Assembly (NCBI GenBank): GCA_964573255.1
Contig: CAZNJB010000034.1
Location: 1-33,776 of the forward strand
DNA: 33,776 nt
Reading direction: 5' to 3'
DNA from: CAYNUJ01 sp964573255
Lineage (GTDB): Bacteria; Bacteroidota; Ignavibacteria; Ignavibacteriales; Melioribacteraceae
Positions 16,690 to 23,800 of the stretch are shown in pieces (within the stretch, counting starts at the first letter, position 1; every line of letters starts with the position of its first letter). The notes under the pieces are model-generated. The model had not been told where the DNA came from. It ran no database searches and was given only the letters and a program-made list of their open reading frames with translations. The translations under genes were made by a program, and so were the position numbers.

Positions 16690-17195
16690 TATCTCTCTCT
16701 TGATAAAAGTAAATTTATCCCTATAAACACCAAGAATACAGGCCAGTATCCGTAAATAATATTGGATAGGTTGTTCGCATATCTATTAAACCAAAAGTAA
16801 TTATAGCTAAGCGCTATAAATCCAATTAATAATAGTGCGATTGAAATGAAGAGTAATTTCTTTTCCTGCGGATTATCAAAAAACAATAAAAATATTGCAA
16901 TACCCGAAATTATTGATAATACAGGGAAGGGGAATGTTGATTTGTTGAGTAGCTCAAAATTTTCAATTACAAAATAATAAATACCGCTCATAAAGATAAA
17001 AACGGAAATGAATAGAACTACTCGCTTATTCTGTCCGATATTCACTAATACGCCGAGCCATCCGAATACTATTAATGTGATAAATATGGCATTATGAATT
17101 ACCAACTCACTGAAATATGTGTTCCTAAAAGCATAAATTAAGCCAATTATAATAAAAAATAATCCGGGCAATATTTTTGAAATACGGTCAATCAA
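16686..17195 (-). CDS. Small multi-pass membrane protein of unknown function
   Basis: A 169-residue protein with about five or six hydrophobic helices (for example LPGLFFIIIGLIYAF, AIFITLIVFGWLGVLV, LLFISIALLLIGFIAL and YGYWPVFLVFIGINLLL). The last helix, with WPVFLVFIGINLLL, resembles the LiaF/LiaI-type transmembrane segments often found next to PspC proteins. The start is TTG 17195, overlapping the end of the PspC gene by 8 bp, so translation is probably coupled. Its 3' end overlaps the anti-sigma gene by 4 bp in opposite orientation. Function cannot be named; an envelope-stress role is inferred from the neighbour. Confidence 0.75.
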   Translation of the reverse strand: MIDRISKILPGLFFIIIGLIYAFRNTYFSELVIHNAIFITLIVFGWLGVLVNIGQNKRVVLFISVFIFMSGIYYFVIENFELLNKSTFPFPVLSIISGIAIFLLFFDNPQEKKLLFISIALLLIGFIALSYNYFWFNRYANNLSNIIYGYWPVFLVFIGINLLLSRERY

Positions 17196-17814
17196 GGTTA
17201 CTATCTCTCAATAGAAAAAATAATACTAAATAGATTATAGCTCCGATACCCGCCGTTGCAAAACTAAAGAGCATCCAAATCATTCTCAATGCATTTGCGT
17301 TTACGTCCAAATAATTTGCTAAACCGCTGCATACGCCGAAAATCTTTTTATCATCTTCTCCTAATTTTATTAACTGGTAATTCTCCTGGGAGTAACTGAA
17401 CAAGTCATCTTTATTTATAATAAGAATCACTCCTAACAGAATAAAAACTGACGAAATAATAAAAGTGTTGCTGAATTCAAATATGTTTAAAACACTGAAG
17501 ATAAAAGTATTCTTTAAAATGAATAGAAAACCGGAAAATACAAGTACTATTCCCCAGAAAAAATTTCCGTTTGTTGTAAGTTTAAGTTCGTTCAATTTGT
17601 GGCGAAGTAAAATAGAAAAGATAAGATAAACAAGAATTCCCATTCCTCCCCAGAGAATAAGCAGTGAGAAAATGGTTCTCAATAAAATTACGGATAATTC
17701 ATATTTTATGGATAAATAAGTACATAAACCCAAAAATATTTTTTCTTTTGCAAGATTATTTAATTTACCGGGGTTAATACTTTCAGGTCTATTTATATAT
17801 TCGCCGTCGTTCAT
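17188..17814 (-). CDS. PspC-domain membrane protein with two PspC-like units
   Basis: A 208-residue membrane protein. The C-terminal half holds a canonical PspC domain, residues about 154-204 (KKIFGVCSGLANYLDVNANA, then LRMIWMLFSFATAGIGAIIY). The N-terminal half holds a diverged copy, about residues 23-72 (KEKIFLGLCTYLSIKYELSV, then LLRTIFSLLILWGGMGILVY). Two further hydrophobic helices lie between them. PspC proteins take part in phage-shock/envelope-stress signalling in some bacteria. The gene begins 7 bp after the cyclo-ligase stop and overlaps the following gene by 8 bp, forming a three-gene operon. It faces the sigma/anti-sigma pair tail to tail. Confidence 0.87.
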   Translation of the reverse strand: MNDGEYINRPESINPGKLNNLAKEKIFLGLCTYLSIKYELSVILLRTIFSLLILWGGMGILVYLIFSILLRHKLNELKLTTNGNFFWGIVLVFSGFLFILKNTFIFSVLNIFEFSNTFIISSVFILLGVILIINKDDLFSYSQENYQLIKLGEDDKKIFGVCSGLANYLDVNANALRMIWMLFSFATAGIGAIIYLVLFFLLRDSNLD

Positions 17815-17821
17815 ATTAAAA

Positions 17822-18412
17822 TTACAGAGGGCTTTTCCGAGTGTTAATTACTCTTAGTTCTGTTACAATTTTATCTACTATCAAATCATCTCTTGTCGTT
17901 TCGAAATCATCAAACAACTGAAATTCGAAAGCTATTGTTATTTTCGGGACAAATTTATTCTTCAATAATTTTTCATAATATCTTTTGCCGTATCCAATTC
18001 TTTTTCCGAATGTTGTCAATGCAACTGAGGGAATGATAAAAAGGTCAACGTCATCCAACGTATCGTTGATTCCGATTTTGGGTTCCAAATACCCTTCTTC
18101 ATTAATTTGTAAATTGTTCCAACCGGAAAAACTTCCCCTTATGAAAGTGTTTGAGATTGTATTGAGTTTTGGAATAACAATGGATTTTCCCCAACTATCC
18201 ATTAAATTAATTAATCCGTGAGTATCCACTTCACCGGGACGGCTGGAGATATAGCAATGGATAGTATCTGCTAGAACAAAATCGTCCAACTGTTTCAATC
18301 TTTCGATAATCTTTTCCGTTTTCCGTTTTATTTCTACATCGGAAAAGTCTTTTCTTCTCTCAAGAACAAGTCGTCTTGCCTCAGCACGCGGTATTAATGA
18401 TTTTATTATCAC
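17822..18412 (-). CDS. 5-formyltetrahydrofolate cyclo-ligase
   Basis: A 196-residue enzyme of folate one-carbon metabolism that converts 5-formyl-THF to 5,10-methenyl-THF with ATP. The family features are AEARRLVLERRKDFSDVEI near the N-terminus, CYISSRPGEVDTHGLI, and the nucleotide/folate-binding GKRIGYGKRYYEKLL near residue 140 (family consensus G.G.GYYD). DLFIIPSVAL precedes it. The start is GTG 18412, since no ATG lies before the conserved N-terminal helix. It is the first gene of the operon with the PspC protein. The link between folate metabolism and PspC is unexplained and may only be shared transcription. Confidence 0.88.
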   Translation of the reverse strand: MIIKSLIPRAEARRLVLERRKDFSDVEIKRKTEKIIERLKQLDDFVLADTIHCYISSRPGEVDTHGLINLMDSWGKSIVIPKLNTISNTFIRGSFSGWNNLQINEEGYLEPKIGINDTLDDVDLFIIPSVALTTFGKRIGYGKRYYEKLLKNKFVPKITIAFEFQLFDDFETTRDDLIVDKIVTELRVINTRKSPL

Positions 18413-18499
18413 AAAATGGAATTTTTTAATTGGAAAACATCATTTCGAATATATAAATTCACTCAATAATAACAAAGAAAATAATATTTCCTTTGCTAT

Positions 18500-19954
18500 T
18501 TAACCCTTAATTACACCAATTGGTCGCAGTTTTGCTATCTTTCTGATAATACCGGAATTATGCATTACATCAATTACATCCGAAACGTCTTTGTATGCTT
18601 CCGGCATTTCTTCTGCAATAGTTCTCATTCCTTTTGCTCTTATTTCAACTCCTCTTATGTTCATTTCTCTTATCAAATCCCTGCCTTTCCCTTGTTTTAG
18701 AGCCTTATGCCTGCTCATTAATCTACCCGCACCGTGACAGGAACTGCCGAAGGTTTCCTCCATTGCTTTTTGTGTTCCAATACCTATAAATGAATAACGT
18801 CCCATATCTCCGGGAATTAGAACCGGTTGACCGATATTTTTATAAACTTGAGGTAGTTGTTGGTTCCCTGCGGCAAAAGCGCGAGTGGCTCCCTTTCTGT
18901 GAACGCAAACTTTTTTAATTACTCCATCTATTTCATGCTCTTCTGTTTTAGCTATGTTATGGCAAACATCATAAACTAATCTAAATTCCAGTTCTTGATC
19001 GGAAATAGAAAAAACCTTTTTGATTGCTTTATTCGCAAGCGACATAATCACTTGACGGTTGTTCCATGCGAAATTTGCAGCGCATTTCATTGCGGAAAAG
19101 TAGTTTATGCATTCTTCGGAGTTAAGAGGTGCACAGGCTAATTGTTTATCCGGTAAATCATACTTGAATCGTTTTTCCGCTTTTACGAGAATTTTCAAAT
19201 AATCATCGCAAATTTGATATCCGAATCCTCTCGATCCGGTATGAATCATTACTAACAATTGACCGGGGAAAAGTCCAAAAGTTTCAGCTGTAACATATTC
19301 ATAAATTTCATCCACAATATCGAGTTCAAGGAAATGATTGCCGGAACCTAGAGTGCCGGCTTGATCGAGTCCTCTCTCTACGGCTCTTTGACTAACTGAT
19401 GCAGGGTCGGCTCCTTTCAAACATCCCTGCTCTTCGGTAAATTGAATATCTTCGCTACTCCCGAGTCCATGCTCTATTGCCCATTCAGAGCCTTTAATCA
19501 TAATTTGAGATAAATCTTTTGGCGACAATTTTTTTATTGCTCCAGAAGCACCCACACCGGTTGGGACGGTCCTAAATAATTCTTCGATCAATTTGGGAAT
19601 TCTCTTTTTGACGGTCTTTTCGTCAAGGGAAGTTCGCGCAATTCTAACTCCGCAATTTATATCGTAGCCAACCCCACCCGGGGAAATTACGCCGTCATTA
19701 ATATCGGTTGCGGCAATTCCTCCTATTGGGAAACCGTATCCCCAATGAATATCGGGCATAGCAAGGCTATATTTTTGAATACCCGGCAGATGGGCAACGT
19801 TGATAACCTGTTGTAGCGCCTCATCGTTTTTTAGATGCCCTTCCAACATTTCCTCTGAAGCATAAATTCTTCCGGGCACTTGCATACCGCCATATTTGGG
19901 TATCTCCCAAAGATAATCGTGAATCTTTTCTAATTTTATCTCTCTTATTTTCAT
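18500..19954 (-). CDS. rtcB: RtcB family RNA-splicing ligase
   Basis: A 484-residue GTP- and Mn-dependent RNA ligase that joins 2',3'-cyclic phosphate (or 3'-phosphate) and 5'-OH ends, used in RNA repair or tRNA healing. Active-site residues are all present: D98 and C101 (GGVGYDINCGVRI), H207 (GSGNHFLE), H238 (MIHTGSRGFG), H332 (VCHNIAKTEEHE) and the guanylated H407 (SSCHGAGRLMSR). They correspond to P. horikoshii D95, C98, H203, H234, H329 and H404. I start it at ATG 19954, which opens MKIREIKLEKIHDYLWEIPK, rather than at an upstream in-frame start at 20011 that adds an unconserved 19 residues. No archease, rtcA or rtcR lies beside it. Confidence 0.94.
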   Translation of the reverse strand: MKIREIKLEKIHDYLWEIPKYGGMQVPGRIYASEEMLEGHLKNDEALQQVINVAHLPGIQKYSLAMPDIHWGYGFPIGGIAATDINDGVISPGGVGYDINCGVRIARTSLDEKTVKKRIPKLIEELFRTVPTGVGASGAIKKLSPKDLSQIMIKGSEWAIEHGLGSSEDIQFTEEQGCLKGADPASVSQRAVERGLDQAGTLGSGNHFLELDIVDEIYEYVTAETFGLFPGQLLVMIHTGSRGFGYQICDDYLKILVKAEKRFKYDLPDKQLACAPLNSEECINYFSAMKCAANFAWNNRQVIMSLANKAIKKVFSISDQELEFRLVYDVCHNIAKTEEHEIDGVIKKVCVHRKGATRAFAAGNQQLPQVYKNIGQPVLIPGDMGRYSFIGIGTQKAMEETFGSSCHGAGRLMSRHKALKQGKGRDLIREMNIRGVEIRAKGMRTIAEEMPEAYKDVSDVIDVMHNSGIIRKIAKLRPIGVIKG

Positions 19955-20100
19955 AATTACTTTATTGAAATGAACTGATAAGAAGTTACTCAGGCATTTT
20001 GAGAAAGTCAAATATAGTATGTTTATAATATTGAGATTTCTTTTGTAACAAGGAAATAGTGAAAAAATCTAAAAACATAATTGTTAATAATATTTTAAAA

Positions 20101-20121
20101 TTATTTGTACGATACAAATAA
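20101..20121. repeat. 21-bp inverted repeat upstream of rtcB
   Basis: Perfect 9-bp arms ttatttgta and tacaaataa are separated by cga. It lies about 150 bp upstream of the rtcB start and next to the terminator of the T9SS cargo gene. The form fits a dimeric repressor operator; a weak AT hairpin is the alternative. Confidence 0.5.
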
Positions 20122-20124
20122 AAT

Positions 20125-20147
20125 AAAAAACCGGGCAGCCGCCCGGT
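20125..20147 (-). terminator. Terminator of the T9SS cargo gene
   Basis: On the minus strand a 7-bp GC-rich stem (accgggc and gcccggt) with a 4-nt loop is followed by six T residues, 57 bp past the stop codon. Confidence 0.82.
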
Positions 20148-20203
20148 GAAGTGAAATTTTTATCAAATTAAATTTATTGAGACTGCGCGAAGTTTATCAG
20201 ATT

Positions 20204-21295
20204 TTATTTCATTAGTATCATCTTACGGCTGGCAGAAAAGTTGTCGGTTTCAATTCTGTATATATAAACACCGCTGGGTAGATTAGCTCCGTTAAACTCA
20301 ACACTATATTTGCCTTTGGCTTTTGTTTCGTTCACCAAAGTTGTTACTAATTGACCGAGACTGTTATAAACCCGTAATTTAACAAATGAAGATTTAGGGA
20401 TTTCGAAATTTATAATAGTGCTCGGGTTAAATGGATTTGGGTAATTTTGTTGCAATGAAAATTCAGAGAGTGCAATGGAATTATCATCCACACCAACTTG
20501 CAGAGGATTATCCGTCCTTTCAAACATAAATCCGGGGGTATTAATAACTTGTCCTCCGATTTGGCTGAAATCATAAGCAGTTGCAGGATAAAATTCTTTT
20601 ACAATCCAATTGTTTTCAGCTATCCATATAGTTCTTTCCATTGTGAAAAATGGAAATTCCTGCGGTGGCAAAGGGGGCGGAAGAATTTGCAGTAAAAAGA
20701 AAAATGAAATTTTATTGTTGAACTTTTTAGTATTAAATACTCCTGCTGGAACTTCAATTGATTCATCCGGCAGTCTTTCCGTTAATCCTTTTACCCTTAA
20801 ATTAATGTTTAGTGTATCCAAGTTAACGGAAAAATCCTGAGAGAAGAGTTCAACCTGTTGATTAGTTGTTGCAGCAAAATCAATGAAAGGATACCAGCCA
20901 TCCAATGTAGTAAGTTGTGAAATGAATGATGAATCGAATATAAAAGCTATGACAGAATCAATCATTTCATTAAATGCTAAATATTCATAAGCTTTACTTC
21001 CATCGAGTTTGATGAAAGTAGAATCGAAGTAAGGACTGAAATAAATATAGTCTACTCCTGAATAAGAGGATAAAATGAGATTGCTGTTTTCGCCTTGATA
21101 GATTGTTTGAACGGCAAATGAATCAGCCCTGAAAAATTTTAATGAGTCAATTGGATTGTTAAGAGAATCGAGCGGTGTTCCTAATGAATACCAGACAGTT
21201 CCGGTATTGGCTGGAAAGAAATCCGAAGCTGTTTGTGAATAAGTAAAATTCAGTGCAAGAAGGGGAAGGAAAAAATATCGAATTAAATTTTTCAT
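20204..21295 (-). CDS. Secreted protein with type IX secretion sorting domain
   Basis: A 363-residue exported protein. Residues 1-20 form a signal peptide (MKNLIRYFFLPLLALNFTYS). The middle (about 21-270) is a beta-rich region of unknown function with no catalytic motif that I recognise. The last 85 or so residues are a T9SS type A sorting domain: LQQNYPNPFNPSTIINFEIP, then LRVYNSLGQLVTTLV, NGANLPSGVYIYRI and a basic end SASRKMILMK. The domain would direct export across the outer membrane. I chose ATG 21295 because GGAGG lies 5 nt upstream and a signal peptide follows; an in-frame upstream start at 21394 would bury the signal. It is probably monocistronic. Confidence 0.87.
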   Translation of the reverse strand: MKNLIRYFFLPLLALNFTYSQTASDFFPANTGTVWYSLGTPLDSLNNPIDSLKFFRADSFAVQTIYQGENSNLILSSYSGVDYIYFSPYFDSTFIKLDGSKAYEYLAFNEMIDSVIAFIFDSSFISQLTTLDGWYPFIDFAATTNQQVELFSQDFSVNLDTLNINLRVKGLTERLPDESIEVPAGVFNTKKFNNKISFFFLLQILPPPLPPQEFPFFTMERTIWIAENNWIVKEFYPATAYDFSQIGGQVINTPGFMFERTDNPLQVGVDDNSIALSEFSLQQNYPNPFNPSTIINFEIPKSSFVKLRVYNSLGQLVTTLVNETKAKGKYSVEFNGANLPSGVYIYRIETDNFSASRKMILMK

Positions 21296-21300
21296 TTTTG

Positions 21301-21305
21301 CCTCC
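21301..21305 (-). promoter_or_regulatory. Shine-Dalgarno fixing the start of the T9SS cargo gene
   Basis: GGAGG on the minus strand is followed by 5 nt and ATG 21295. It excludes the longer in-frame start at 21394. Confidence 0.75.
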
Positions 21306-21414
21306 TTTTTTTGTTTTTGATAAGAAATATAGCAATATGCTTTGCGAATGTTGTGATATACGGCAAGTATGAGGAGAGGTGTTAAGTCTATCACACTAAG
21401 TGGAAATCACATAA

Positions 21415-21451
21415 GAGTAAAAAAATACCCCGCTTGGGCTGCGGGGTATTT
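21415..21451 (-). terminator. Terminator of the S9 peptidase gene
   Basis: An 11-bp stem (aaataccccgc at 21423-21433 with gcggggtattt at 21441-21451) and a 7-nt loop are followed on the minus strand by a T-rich run. It lies 17 bp past the peptidase stop. Confidence 0.85.
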
Positions 21452-21467
21452 TAATAATTATATAATG

Positions 21468-23627
21468 TTACATTTTAAATTCTTTACCGAGTAAATTCTT
21501 AAAAAAGAATTTCATAGCTAATTTCATTGAGTGCATAAATTTAGAACGTATTCCATGACGTTCACCCGGATAAATCATAATTTCGAAATCTTTATTCATT
21601 CTTTCAAGTTTATCGATAAATTGAATAGTGTTTTGCATATGAACATTATCATCGATAGTCCCGTGAGTAATCAATAATCCACCTTTGTACTTATCAGCCC
21701 AAGTTAATACGGAACCGTTTTTATATCCTTCCGGATTTTCCTTAGGCATATCCATATAACGTTCGGTATAAACATTATCGTAGAGAAGCCAATCAGTTAC
21801 TGAGTATTGTGCCAAACCATAATCAAAATAATCCGAGCCATAAGTCATTGCCATACAAGTTACATAGCCGCCGTAACTTCCTCCTGTTATTGCTATTTTA
21901 TTTGTATCTACAAATGGTTTATTCTCCAGCCATTTAACGAAAGTTATGTAATCATTCATTTCCCATTTGCCAAGATTCCTGTGCATAAGGGAAACACCAG
22001 CTTTGCCGAAATGCCCGCTGCCGCGATGATCGACTTGTGCAACAATAATTCCTTCTTGTGCCAAAAAGTATGACTTCATCCAGTAGGGGAAAGCATTATG
22101 TACTGTACCTGCATTCGGTCCACCGTAAATCGAAATTAATACAGGGTACTTTTTACTTTCGTCGAATTCCGGGGGTAAGAACCATTTAACCGGCAGTTGA
22201 AATCCGTCTTCCGTACTGATTCTGAATAGTTCAACCTCGCCTAAGTCATAATCATCGAAGGCATCTGACTTTGAGTTACCTAAAGATCTTATATGTTTCC
22301 CTCCGGTCGAAAATAAATCCAATTTTACAGGTGTGTTTATATTACTAAAAAGATCATAAAAATATTTTCCTTCTGGCGAAACGTTACAAGAATGTGTTCC
22401 GGGTTCATTTGTTAATTTAATAAGCTCATTATCATTTATACCTACTTTAAAAAGATGGTTCTCTGTTGACTCATCATCCCAACCTTCGAAGTAAATAGTG
22501 TTGTTTATTTCGTCCACTAATTTAATGGATTTAACTTCCCACTTTCCGTTAGTTAATTGCTTAATCAAATTGCCGTTCATATCGTAATGATATAAATGCG
22601 CCCAACCGGATTTGTTGGAACGGATGATCATTCCATTATTATTTTTTAGTATTTTCAGATCTTCAAACCATTCTACCCATGAATTTTGATGTTCTTCGTA
22701 GATTTTTGTAATAGAACCGTTTTCAGGATTGACGCCGAAAATTTTTAATGTATCTTGCTTTCTGTTCATCCATTGAACGGTTAACAAGTTACCTTCCGGG
22801 TTCCAAAACGGCCAAGCGATATATTGGTCTATGTCATAATTAAATTTAGCCCAAGTTATCTTGCCTGTCTTTATATTAGCAATTCCTAACTTCACTAGAG
22901 GGTCCGGGTCACCGGCCTTGGGGTAGCGGGTTCTTTCCAATTCACCGTGCTGACCCTTTGCGTGGAAAATTGGAAATTCGGGTACCGGTGAATCGTCGAA
23001 ACGAAGGAAGGCAATGTTTTTTGAATCCGGTGAAATCCAAAATGCGCGGTAATGAGAAGAACGTCCAAGAATTTCTTCGTAATAAACCCAAGAAGCCCAT
23101 CCGTTATAGATTAGCTCGTTTCCGTCAAACGTAATCTGTCTTTCAGTTTCGTTTTCTATATCATATACATATAAATTATGTTCTTTTGTGTAGACAACAA
23201 ATTTTCCGTTTTTGCTTAGAACCGGATTATTTTCTTTCAAGCTGTCATTTGTTAGACGAATTAATTCTTCATCTACAGTCGAAAAGTAATATAAATCATT
23301 ATCCTTGCGTAAGAGAAAAATATTGAAATTGTCGTTATGTTCAATTGCTCGATTCAAATCAAATCCTGTTGGAAGTTGTTTATTCCAAACAGAATAATCG
23401 AATAGCATTTCTTTTTCTTCTGTTTGTGCGTTAACTTTATAAGGATTTCCGTCTTGAGAAATTAAATAATGATCGGCATCATACCAGCCTAAAATTCTAG
23501 GCAATTGATTAAAAAGCGGACTCCCCCTAAATGAAAGTACATCATTGATAGTTAATTTTTTCTTTTGAGGGGTGACAGTACCAGAGAATAAAAATAGTAA
23601 TAAAAGGAATAGCGCTTTTCTCTTCAT
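21468..23627 (-). CDS. Dipeptidyl peptidase IV-like serine peptidase (family S9)
   Basis: A 719-residue exported peptidase that is expected to remove N-terminal dipeptides, often X-Pro or X-Ala. Residues 1-20 form a signal peptide (MKRKALFLLLLFLFSGTVTP). A beta-propeller (about 40-460) carries the substrate N-terminus-binding Glu pair E184-E185 in WVYYEEILGR and the DPP4-N signature around FWISPDSKNIAFLRFDD. The alpha/beta hydrolase domain holds S584 (GGSYGG), D659 (GTIDDNVH) and H691 (ERHGIRS). GGAG, 5 nt upstream, supports ATG 23627. It probably works in the periplasm on peptides. It is upstream of the T9SS cargo gene on the same strand, but a terminator separates them. Confidence 0.93.
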   Translation of the reverse strand: MKRKALFLLLLFLFSGTVTPQKKKLTINDVLSFRGSPLFNQLPRILGWYDADHYLISQDGNPYKVNAQTEEKEMLFDYSVWNKQLPTGFDLNRAIEHNDNFNIFLLRKDNDLYYFSTVDEELIRLTNDSLKENNPVLSKNGKFVVYTKEHNLYVYDIENETERQITFDGNELIYNGWASWVYYEEILGRSSHYRAFWISPDSKNIAFLRFDDSPVPEFPIFHAKGQHGELERTRYPKAGDPDPLVKLGIANIKTGKITWAKFNYDIDQYIAWPFWNPEGNLLTVQWMNRKQDTLKIFGVNPENGSITKIYEEHQNSWVEWFEDLKILKNNNGMIIRSNKSGWAHLYHYDMNGNLIKQLTNGKWEVKSIKLVDEINNTIYFEGWDDESTENHLFKVGINDNELIKLTNEPGTHSCNVSPEGKYFYDLFSNINTPVKLDLFSTGGKHIRSLGNSKSDAFDDYDLGEVELFRISTEDGFQLPVKWFLPPEFDESKKYPVLISIYGGPNAGTVHNAFPYWMKSYFLAQEGIIVAQVDHRGSGHFGKAGVSLMHRNLGKWEMNDYITFVKWLENKPFVDTNKIAITGGSYGGYVTCMAMTYGSDYFDYGLAQYSVTDWLLYDNVYTERYMDMPKENPEGYKNGSVLTWADKYKGGLLITHGTIDDNVHMQNTIQFIDKLERMNKDFEIMIYPGERHGIRSKFMHSMKLAMKFFFKNLLGKEFKM

Positions 23628-23800
23628 TTTAACTCCTTTTTATCTATACTGAATTCAATAATTTTTATTTTTTGATAAAGTTCTAAACAATTTTTTCATA
23701 TGTTCGAATATAGATAAAACTTTTCTATTTTAAGTTAAATTTTAAGAATATTGAATATATTTAAAATAATAATTAAATTAACCATAAAAAGCCCCTATAA

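Noticed and set aside
18473..18495. AT-rich hairpin after the rtcB stop as a terminator
   Set aside because: Arms caaagaaaata and tatttcctttg pair but leave a 1-nt loop, and there is no GC-rich stem; too weak to call.
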